The notes under the pieces were generated by a model. It made no database searches and was not told where the DNA came from. It saw only the letters and a list, made by a program, of their open reading frames with translations. Of a stretch of 14,804 nucleotides of DNA, positions 6,638 to 13,286 are shown piece after piece; positions within the stretch are counted from its first letter, which is position 1; each line of letters starts with the position of its first letter. The translations under genes and the position numbers were made by a program. The DNA comes from a bacterium (GTDB lineage: Bacteria > UBA9089 > JASEGY01): contig JASEGY010000038.1 of NCBI GenBank assembly GCA_030019105.1, positions 1 to 14,804 of the forward strand, in the 5' to 3' direction.

Positions 6638-7642
6638 TTACTGTCCCACAATATTGATTTCCAGCTCAAGATCAATCCCGGCATAATCTTTTACCCTGGC
6701 CCTAATTATCTCAATTAATTCCAGGACATCAGCCGCTGTTGCCCGGCCTATATTCTGAATAAAGTTGGCATGTTTATTGGAGACCTGCGCCCCACCAAGG
6801 CGAAATCCCTTTAACCCTGCTTCCTCAATCAATTTTCCGGCATAATTACCCGGCGGATTTAAAAATATGCAGCCGGCAGTCCTCTCCCCAAAAGGCTGAG
6901 CAGCTTTCTTCATAGCCAATAATTCAGTTGTGCGTCTTTTGATCTCTAACCTATTCCCTTCAGACAACTTCAGACCCACTTCAAGGATAATCCCTTCTTT
7001 TAGACCATGTCGATAAGTAAAATCTATGTCCTTAGCTAAGATGAGCTTCTCTTCTCCCTCCGGGTAAGCTGCTCGAACCCAGGCAACAAGTTCCCCAATA
7101 CTTTTACCAAAGGCAGAGGCATTAAGAGCAACAGCCCCACCGACTTTACCGGGTATGCCTGCGGCAAATTCGAGGCCGCTTAAGCCTGCTGAAGCAGCCT
7201 CCCGGCTCAGTCGGGGAAGGGAAGCGCCTGCGCCGACCCTTACGATTTCGGATTTCGGATTTCGGATTTCGGATTCTTCCGATTTTGGATTGCAGATTTC
7301 GGATTTCGGATTTTCATTTTGCATTCCGCATTCCGCAATCCGCATTCCGCATTCCGCAATCCGCAATCCGCAATTGAATGACCCACCTGGCCGAATAGTA
7401 AGGCCACTGATACCGCCGTCTCGAACTAAAAGGTTTGTCCCCCCGCCAAGGATAAAATAGGGAATCTTACCGCCCCTTATTAACTTTAAAATAGCTTTAA
7501 GCTCTGCCTCAGATTCTATATCAACAAAGATATCTGCCGGACCACCAATCTTAAAGGAAGTATACCGGCTCATCGGCTCATTGATCTTGAGCCGGGAACC
7601 AACCATAGTCCGCAGGCTTTTAATTAATTCCGCATTCCACAT
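6638..7642 (-). CDS. murB: UDP-N-acetylenolpyruvoylglucosamine reductase MurB with repeat-derived insert
   Basis: MurB reduces the enolpyruvyl group of UDP-GlcNAc-enolpyruvate to give UDP-N-acetylmuramic acid, using FAD and NADPH in the cytoplasm. Visible blocks are SRYTSFKIGGPADIFV at 25-40, the FAD loop ILGGGTNLLVRDGG at 64-77, VGAGASLPRLS from 136, GLEFAAGIPGKVGGAVALNASA, and YRHGLKE with the conserved Arg. The catalytic block is AGCIFLNPPGNYAGKLI, where Cys takes the place of the usual Ser proton donor. The C-terminus LELEINIVG holds the catalytic Glu. Residues 90-133 (RIAECGM repeated, NPKSEI repeated) are not part of the family; they are translated heptamer DNA placed between two strands of the FAD domain. 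The start lies in repeat sequence with no clear ribosome site; Met13 is an alternative. The gene overlaps murC by 19 bases. Confidence 0.95.
   Translation of the reverse strand: MWNAELIKSLRTMVGSRLKINEPMSRYTSFKIGGPADIFVDIESEAELKAILKLIRGGKIPYFILGGGTNLLVRDGGISGLTIRPGGSFNCGLRIAECGMRIAECGMQNENPKSEICNPKSEESEIRNPKSEIVRVGAGASLPRLSREAASAGLSGLEFAAGIPGKVGGAVALNASAFGKSIGELVAWVRAAYPEGEEKLILAKDIDFTYRHGLKEGIILEVGLKLSEGNRLEIKRRTTELLAMKKAAQPFGERTAGCIFLNPPGNYAGKLIEEAGLKGFRLGGAQVSNKHANFIQNIGRATAADVLELIEIIRARVKDYAGIDLELEINIVGQ
7244..7375. repeat. Heptamer hairpin inserted in frame within murB
   Basis: The left half repeats ggatttc units and the right half repeats attccgc and aatccgc units, with a ttttcatttt spacer between. 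The reverse complement of the right units (gcggatt, gcggaat) agrees with the left units at most positions, so the halves can pair. It is 132 bases, exactly 44 codons, and contains no stop in the murB frame. Three 7-base units equal seven codons, hence the heptad peptides RIAECGM and NPKSEI. Confidence 0.9.
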
Positions 7643-9024
7643 TCCGCAATCCGCAATTCTTCCAATATCCTTTCCCCCACCTTCCAGATGTCTCCTGCCC
7701 CTAAAGTAATTAAAATATCATAGGATCTTACTCGCTCAAGGCCGGCCCGGACCATCTGATCCGGCTCAGAGATAAATTCAATTTCAGACCCGGCATTGTA
7801 TTGCCTGATCTTAGCTGCGATCATCTCTCCATCAACTCCTGGAATAGGAGACTCCCCTGCGGCATAGATGTCACTCACCATTACTATATCTGCCTGTTCA
7901 AAAGCCTTCCCAAATTCTTCGGCTAAATCCCGGCTTCGGGTATATCTATGCGGCTGGAAAAGGGCTAAAGTCCTTCTTCCTGGCCAGCCGATTTTGATAG
8001 AATCCAGAGTAGCTTTAATTTCAGTTGGATGATGAGCATAATCATCCACCACCAGAATTCCACCTTCCTCACCCTTAATCTGAAAGCGTCTTTCTACTCC
8101 CTGATAGGAGGCCAATCCAGTTTTTATGGTCTCAAAGTCCAGTCCAAGCTCCAGCCCAACAGCTATAGCCGCCAGGGAATCCCTGATATAATGCAGCCCG
8201 GGAACCTGAATCTCTACCTCACCTAAGACCTTAGCCGAGCGGGACACTGTAAAATGGGATGAGATGCCTTTAAATTCAAAATCAAAGCCCCTAATTTCAG
8301 CTTCAGGATGAAGCCCGTAAGTAACAAAAGTCCTTTGAACACGATCAAAGATAGAAGATATATTTTCATCATCCAGGCACAGGATAGCGCAGCCATAGAA
8401 GGGAACCTTATTGATAAAAGTCAGAAAGGTCTCCTTAATTTCAGCTAATCCACCTTTGTAGTAGTCCAGATGTTCCGCATCGATATTGGTTACGACGACA
8501 ATAATAGGTGAAAGTTTTAAGAAAGTTCCGTCAGATTCATCGGCTTCTGCCACGAAAAATTTACCATTACCGTGTTTAGCATGAGAAGCAATATTATTAA
8601 ACCTGCCGCCAATAACTATGGTAGGATCGAGTCCCCCCGCGGTTAAAACCTCTGCAATCATAGAGGTCGTGGTTGTCTTTCCATGGGCGCCGCTAATAGC
8701 AATCCCATTCCGAAGACGCATTAATTCAGCCAGCATCTCTGCCCTGGGGATAACCGGGATATGTTCCTCCTTAGCCCGGGCAACCTCTACATTCCCATTA
8801 GTAATGGCGGACGAAACAACTACGACGTCTTTGTTTAAAACCAGCTCGGCTTTATGTCCGATATGAATATCTACACCCAAAGAGGCAAGCCTTCCGGTTA
8901 TCTCTGTTTCTTTGATATCAGACCCGCTAACCTTATACCCCATAGATATCAAGACTTCAGCGATCCCACTCATTCCTGCCCCGCCTACGCCTGCCAAATG
9001 AATATTCTTTATTTTATCAAACAC
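7624..9024 (-). CDS. murC: UDP-N-acetylmuramate-L-alanine ligase MurC
   Basis: MurC adds L-alanine to UDP-N-acetylmuramic acid with ATP, the first peptide step of peptidoglycan synthesis in the cytoplasm. The N-terminal substrate domain has HLAGVGGAGMSGIAEVL at 9-25. The ATP loop is SGAHGKTTTT at 111-120. Further Mur-ligase blocks are EADESDGTFL, TNIDAEHLDYY and DDYAHHPTEI near 328, with FQPHRYTRS after it. The expected C-terminus is GAGDIWKVGERILEEL; the final RIAECGMRN is translated heptamer repeat. The start is GTG with GGGG about 7 bases upstream. murC and murB overlap by 19 bases, which suggests translational coupling. There is no murG between ftsW and murC and no ddl after murB. Confidence 0.98.
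   Translation of the reverse strand: MFDKIKNIHLAGVGGAGMSGIAEVLISMGYKVSGSDIKETEITGRLASLGVDIHIGHKAELVLNKDVVVVSSAITNGNVEVARAKEEHIPVIPRAEMLAELMRLRNGIAISGAHGKTTTTSMIAEVLTAGGLDPTIVIGGRFNNIASHAKHGNGKFFVAEADESDGTFLKLSPIIVVVTNIDAEHLDYYKGGLAEIKETFLTFINKVPFYGCAILCLDDENISSIFDRVQRTFVTYGLHPEAEIRGFDFEFKGISSHFTVSRSAKVLGEVEIQVPGLHYIRDSLAAIAVGLELGLDFETIKTGLASYQGVERRFQIKGEEGGILVVDDYAHHPTEIKATLDSIKIGWPGRRTLALFQPHRYTRSRDLAEEFGKAFEQADIVMVSDIYAAGESPIPGVDGEMIAAKIRQYNAGSEIEFISEPDQMVRAGLERVRSYDILITLGAGDIWKVGERILEELRIAECGMRN
7627..7654. repeat. Heptamer array forming the murC stop and murB start
   Basis: Four units (attccgc, attccac, attccgc, aatccgc) encode the last residues of MurC and contain the murB start codon; the murC TAA lies at the array edge. 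The same units make up the right half of the insert inside murB. Confidence 0.9.
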
Positions 9025-9364
9025 CTTAATACCCCGTTGTTAGTAAGTGGGAAGTGGGAAGTGGGAAGTGGGAAGTGGGAAATATAGCTCTTAAGATAAA
9101 TATTTTGGGGTAAGCGAATTCAAGATAGGCTATATAGCTTTCGGAGTTAATCCTTTAGGATTTCATTACTTATGAAAGGCTAAAGCCTAAACTCCAATCT
9201 TCAACCAACCCCAAAATCTTTTTCTTAAGCACTATAGTAATGGGATTAGACCTCGCTTTTTTCTAACTTCCTACTTCCTACTTCCTACTTCCTACTTCCT
9301 ACTTCCTACTTCTTACTTCCTACTTCTTACTTCCTACTTCTTACTTCCTACTTCCTACTTCCTA
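9025..9364. repeat. Nested palindromic heptamer element filling the ftsW-murC gap
   Basis: The whole 340-base gap is one nested inverted repeat without a gene. The outer layer is five aagtggg units (9045-9079) facing fourteen acttcct/acttctt units (9266-9363). The middle layer is 9083-9111 facing 9208-9236, inverted at 25 of 29 positions (accccaaaat, tcttaag). The inner layer is 9143-9166 facing 9172-9195, at 19 of 24. The right array runs into the ftsW stop codon. In most dcw clusters murG lies in this position. The murC leader is at the left edge. Confidence 0.88.
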
Positions 9365-10564
9365 CTAAATTCTGTCTACTGTCTTACCAATATTCAAAAG
9401 CATCCCTACTCCAATCAAGGTAAAGAAAAGAGAAGAGCCTCCATAGCTAATAAAAGGAAGCGGCAGACCTGTCGTGGGCAAGCTTCCCGTAGTTACAGCC
9501 ATATTAATTCCGGCTTGAATAACGATCAGGGCAGTTAACCCAAAGGCCAACAGAGACCCAAACATATCTTTGCTATTCAGGGCAATCTTAATTCCTGTCC
9601 AGAACAAGAGTAAAAAGAGGGAAAGGACAATCCCTGTGCCTAAAAATCCATGTTCCTCACCAAGTATGGCAAAAACCGAATCCGTATGAGGAGCCGGCAA
9701 AAAAAACATCTTTTGTTGACTTTCTCCAGGCCCTCTCCCAAGGACTCCTCCACTACCTAAAGCCAGCAAGAACTGATTAAGATGATACCTCTTCTTTTCA
9801 ACAGATTTCATTGCTTCTTCTACTTCCTCTGGAGAATAAAGTAAGACAACCGCCTTACGTGAAAGATCAGGACTTAAGACAGCCAGGAATCGTTCTAACT
9901 GATAATCACGTATCACCAATGCACCGATAAGAAGGCCCGCGGCGATAAAACCGAATAAATATTTTACCCTTACCCCGCCTATGATTAAAAGAAGTAAGGT
10001 AACCAATCCCAGGAGGATGGTCATCCCTAAATGAGGTTGAATAAGAACTAAAAACATAACTGTACCTATTGCTATTAGCAAAGGAAGAAGTCCCCGCTTA
10101 AATTCTTTGATTACATTTTGTTTTCGCGAGATGAAATCAGCTACAAAAACAATCAAAATAAGCTTAACCATTTCCGCCGGTTGAAAGGCAAATCCTGTCC
10201 ACGGTATTGCAAGCCATCTTTGGCTGTTATTGATCTCTACCCCCCACGGCGAGAACTTAGTAAGGATAAGTATAATGATCCCTATGCCTAACCATATAAA
10301 AGACCACCTTTGGAACTCCCGGTAAGGAACCATGCTGGCAAGGATAAAGGCTGCGATGCCCCCCAATAGCCAGTAAAATTGATGCCTCAGATAAAATGAA
10401 CTATCTCCGCGAAACAACAACTGATCATAGTCTTTCCACGCTACAATAGCGCTTGCGGAATAAATCATTATTAGTCCAATGAACACCAGGGTAAAAGTAA
10501 TTAAAGCCAGAAGCCTGGTTGATTGGATTGTATTATCTCTGGCTAAAGATTGACTGTAAGTCAT
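9365..10564 (-). CDS. ftsW: Septal SEDS glycosyltransferase FtsW
   Basis: A 399-residue polytopic membrane protein of the SEDS family that polymerises lipid II into septal glycan with its partner penicillin-binding protein. About ten hydrophobic segments are visible. Family blocks are QRWLAIPWTGFAFQPAEMVKL, the long extracellular loop with GRGPGESQQKMFFLPAPHTDSVFAILGEEHGFLG (its Asp in HTD is the likely catalytic residue), and near the end TTGLPLPFISYGGSSLFFTLIGVGMLLNI. This C-terminal block and the cluster position favour FtsW over RodA. The ATG matches the family start but has no good ribosome site; a palindromic repeat begins about 14 bases upstream. Both neighbours usually seen, murD upstream and murG downstream, are missing. 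Confidence 0.96.
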   Translation of the reverse strand: MTYSQSLARDNTIQSTRLLALITFTLVFIGLIMIYSASAIVAWKDYDQLLFRGDSSFYLRHQFYWLLGGIAAFILASMVPYREFQRWSFIWLGIGIIILILTKFSPWGVEINNSQRWLAIPWTGFAFQPAEMVKLILIVFVADFISRKQNVIKEFKRGLLPLLIAIGTVMFLVLIQPHLGMTILLGLVTLLLLIIGGVRVKYLFGFIAAGLLIGALVIRDYQLERFLAVLSPDLSRKAVVLLYSPEEVEEAMKSVEKKRYHLNQFLLALGSGGVLGRGPGESQQKMFFLPAPHTDSVFAILGEEHGFLGTGIVLSLFLLLFWTGIKIALNSKDMFGSLLAFGLTALIVIQAGINMAVTTGSLPTTGLPLPFISYGGSSLFFTLIGVGMLLNIGKTVDRI

Positions 10565-10578
10565 AATATAGAATACAG

Positions 10579-10674
10579 GTAACCGTTCACGGAACGCTGA
10601 AATTAGAAATTGGAAATTGGGGAAAGTGAAGACCTAATTTCTAATTTCTAATTTCAATCCGTGAACGGCTACGA
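10579..10674. repeat. Palindromic element with 14-bp inverted ends, copy 3
   Basis: The ends gtaaccgttcacgg and ccgtgaacggctac are the same as in the element at 3796-3884, and the flanking internal arms also match closely. Internal units aaattag and aaattgg face tttctaatttcta. It occupies most of the mraY-ftsW gap, where murD usually lies. Confidence 0.88.
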
Positions 10675-10678
10675 ACAC

Positions 10679-10709
10679 AGAACACAGATAAATCAGTACT
10701 CCGTGTTCT
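10679..10709. terminator. Hairpin over the mraY stop codon
   Basis: The arms agaacacag (10679-10687) and ccgtgttct (10701-10709) pair at 8 of 9 positions. The mraY stop codon (10709-10711) lies at the base of the stem. There is no T run, so it may be another repeat rather than a terminator. Confidence 0.3.
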
Positions 10710-11809
10710 TATCTAAGCTTAAGCGTACTCAAGGAAAGCAAGGTAAATATCCCGGCCAGGATCCAAAAACGCACGACGATTTTTGGTTCTGCCCAACCTT
10801 TTAATTCAAAGTGATGATGCAGCGGCGTCATCAACCAGATACGTTTCCCTCGAAATTTGTAGGATATTACCTGCAAGATGACTGAAAGCGCCTCCATCAC
10901 AAAAAGTCCGCCGATTATGACCAGAAGTATCTCGTGTCTGGTCAGCACCGCGACTGTTCCTAATGCCCCGCCCAGAGCTAATGAGCCCGTATCGCCCATA
11001 AACACCTGGGCCGGGTAGCTGTTAAACCAAAGGAATCCTAAGCCGGCGCCAATAAGGGCTGCCAGATAGACGGTCAATTCGCCTGTTCCACTCAGGTAAC
11101 TTACCTTCAAGTAGTTAGCGAAATTATAATTACCGGTTACATAAGCTACCCCGGCATAAGCAATAGCCGCAAAAACAACCGCGCCAATGGCCAGACCATC
11201 CAAACCATCGGTTAAATTCACGGCGTTACTGGCCCCAACAATAACCAAAATAATAAAAGGTATATATAACCAGTCCAAATCAAGCGGGGGCTTATTAAAG
11301 AAAGGGACCGCCAGTTGAGTGGTGTATTCCGGCCCCCCAACAGGATCAAAATAGAGATAACACGCTAAAACCGCCGCTATCAGAAATTGACCGATCAATT
11401 TATACCGGGCCACTAACCCCTCGGGTTTGCGTCGAACTAATTTCAGATAATCGTCCAGCAGCCCCAGCCCACCGAATCCCATCGTCACCCCAAAGACCAG
11501 TAGAATAAACCGATTATCTAACCTGGCCCAAAGTAAAGTTGAACCCAGCAGGGCAAAAAGAATTATTATCCCCCCCATGGTTGGGGTGGCCGACTTGTAT
11601 CCGTGGCTCTTAAGATATTTTTCTTTAACGACCTCGGTAACCTTCAGATTCTTTAGTTTTCTTATCACCCACGGCCCAAGAAGAAAAGTAATTACCAGAG
11701 CGGTTATGGTCGCATAGGCTGTCCTGAAGGTGATATACCTGAATAGCCTGAAGATCGATGTAGCCGTATCAGGCACATAAAGCCATTCATAAAAAAGATG
11801 ATAGAACAT
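10709..11809 (-). CDS. mraY: Phospho-N-acetylmuramoyl-pentapeptide transferase MraY
   Basis: MraY transfers phospho-MurNAc-pentapeptide to undecaprenyl phosphate to make lipid I in the inner membrane. The 366-residue length is usual and about ten membrane segments are visible. Key blocks are TPTMGGIIIL at 75-84, LLDDYLK at 117-123 with the Asp pair, NAVNLTDGLDGLAIG at 195-209, FMGDTGSLALGG at 270-281, and PLHHHFELKGW at 329-339 with the histidine triad. The N-terminus MFYHLFYEWL and FRYITFRTAYA fit the family, so the ATG is right. Its leader is entirely heptamer repeat and has no Shine-Dalgarno sequence, so translation may depend on coupling from murF or on leaderless-like initiation. Confidence 0.98.
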   Translation of the reverse strand: MFYHLFYEWLYVPDTATSIFRLFRYITFRTAYATITALVITFLLGPWVIRKLKNLKVTEVVKEKYLKSHGYKSATPTMGGIIILFALLGSTLLWARLDNRFILLVFGVTMGFGGLGLLDDYLKLVRRKPEGLVARYKLIGQFLIAAVLACYLYFDPVGGPEYTTQLAVPFFNKPPLDLDWLYIPFIILVIVGASNAVNLTDGLDGLAIGAVVFAAIAYAGVAYVTGNYNFANYLKVSYLSGTGELTVYLAALIGAGLGFLWFNSYPAQVFMGDTGSLALGGALGTVAVLTRHEILLVIIGGLFVMEALSVILQVISYKFRGKRIWLMTPLHHHFELKGWAEPKIVVRFWILAGIFTLLSLSTLKLR

Positions 11810-11813
11810 TTTT

Positions 11814-11899
11814 GAGTTTCGAGTTTCGAGTTTCGAGTTTTGAGTTTTGAGTTTCGAGGAACACAGAACCCGAAACTCGAAACCTGAAACCCGAAACTT
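11814..11899. repeat. Heptamer hairpin gagtttc/gaaactc filling the murF-mraY gap
   Basis: Six gagtttc or gagtttt units (11814-11855) are followed by a short gaacacagaac spacer and four complementary gaaactc-type units (11872-11899). The last unit overlaps the murF stop codon and the first lies 4 bases from the mraY start codon. The gap therefore consists only of this element. Confidence 0.9.
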
Positions 11900-13286
11900 A
11901 CTTTTTTAGTGCGGTTAAGATTTCTTCCATCTTTATCTTTCTGGAACCTTTGATAAGAACTGTATCATCGTCTTTGAGTATCTTCTGCAACCTATCTGTC
12001 GCCTCTTCATTACAGGAGAGACTTAGCACATTTTTAGCTTTCATCCCAACCGCGACCGCTTCTCCGGCCGCTATAGCCGCTAATTCTCCTACCGTAACCA
12101 GAAAATCGCAACCCGCGGCAACCAGATACCGGCCTATCTGACGATGAAGCATTTCGCCATCTCCCCCTAACTCTAACATATCACCCATAACCAACACTTT
12201 CCTGCCGCGGCGGGGCAGCCCCACCAGGGTATCTATCGCCACCCGCATAGAGCTGGGATTAGCATTATAACAATCACCTATGACTATAACCGACCCAAGT
12301 TCGAGTATCTCCATTCTATACTTAGCCAGACTTGCTCCGGCTAACCCCTCTTTAACAGATTCCGGTTTTATCCCTAAGATCAATCCTGCGGCAGCCGCGC
12401 CAAGGGCATTGTAAATATTGTGCCTGCCCGGCAATGGCAAGCTGATCTCAATTTCTACCGGGCCAATAAGCTTACCTTCTACCTTCCCGGGATACTCTCT
12501 GATATCAACTGCCCTGATCCAATTTCCCTCTTCAAACCCAAAAGTGATCAGACGGCCCTGAAAATCTTTCGCCATCCGGGCAAGATAATGGTCGTCACCA
12601 TTTAAGATCGCTGTTCCCTCTCCCCCCAAATTCTCCAAAAGCTCGGCCTTGGCTTTAGCCACGCCTTCCTTTGTCTTAAAATATTCCAGGTGGGCCTCAC
12701 CAATATTAGTTATGATCCCATGGGAGGGAGAACTCATTTCAGCTAAATAGGCAATCTCACCCGGATGGTTAGTTCCTAATTCTAAAACTACACCCTCAGT
12801 CTCTTTTGAAATCTTAAAAAGGGTTAAGGGAACACCAATCTGATTATTAAAATTTGCTTCTGATTTTACTACCCGGCGCTCTTGCCCCAAAATAGAAGCA
12901 AGCATATCCTTCGTGGTGGTCTTGCCATTGCTGCCTGTAATAGCTACTACCGGCATGTCGTATCTATTCCTGCAAAAGCGGCCAATCTTTCCTAAGGCTA
13001 AAGTGGTATCTTTAACCTTAACCAAAAATTGGTCTTGACGCATCTGGTTTTGAATCCCGGAGGCTGCCTCAGGATCAGAAATAATGATCCCCTGGCTTCC
13101 CCTGGCCAGGGCTTCTTTAACAAATCGATGCCCGTCATAATTTTCGCCCTTGAGGGCAATAAAGGTTTCCCCCGGACTCATACACCGCGTGTCAGTTCCA
13201 ATGGCTTTAATCTCAGCCCTTCCTGATCCGGCGATCAATTCACCCTGAACAGCCTTGAGTAAGTCAGTTATAGATATGGGTTCCAT
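11898..13286 (-). CDS. murF: UDP-MurNAc-tripeptide D-alanyl-D-alanine ligase MurF
   Basis: MurF adds the D-alanyl-D-alanine dipeptide to the UDP-MurNAc-tripeptide with ATP, completing the cytoplasmic pentapeptide. The 462-residue protein has the N-terminal substrate domain (IGTDTRCMSPGETFIALKG at about 29-47), the ATP loop ITGSNGKTTTKD at 116-127, LELGTNHPGEIAYL, NIGEAHLEYF, and LPGRHNIYNALGAAAAG. The C-terminal domain holds YNANPSSM and VLVMGDMLELG. The ATG has AGGGGAG just upstream. The gene overlaps the murE stop by 23 bases, so the two are probably translationally coupled. A ddl gene, which would supply its dipeptide substrate, is not in the window. Confidence 0.98.
   Translation of the reverse strand: MEPISITDLLKAVQGELIAGSGRAEIKAIGTDTRCMSPGETFIALKGENYDGHRFVKEALARGSQGIIISDPEAASGIQNQMRQDQFLVKVKDTTLALGKIGRFCRNRYDMPVVAITGSNGKTTTKDMLASILGQERRVVKSEANFNNQIGVPLTLFKISKETEGVVLELGTNHPGEIAYLAEMSSPSHGIITNIGEAHLEYFKTKEGVAKAKAELLENLGGEGTAILNGDDHYLARMAKDFQGRLITFGFEEGNWIRAVDIREYPGKVEGKLIGPVEIEISLPLPGRHNIYNALGAAAAGLILGIKPESVKEGLAGASLAKYRMEILELGSVIVIGDCYNANPSSMRVAIDTLVGLPRRGRKVLVMGDMLELGGDGEMLHRQIGRYLVAAGCDFLVTVGELAAIAAGEAVAVGMKAKNVLSLSCNEEATDRLQKILKDDDTVLIKGSRKIKMEEILTALKK

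Noticed and set aside
7155..7460. Plus-strand open frame of 101 codons opposite murB
   Set aside because: It is a shadow of murB; its SDFGFRISD-like and IPHSAIR text is translated heptamer repeat on the wrong strand.
7244..9363. Heptamer arrays as a CRISPR array
   Set aside because: Units are 7 bases in direct tandem with no unique spacers and no cas genes.
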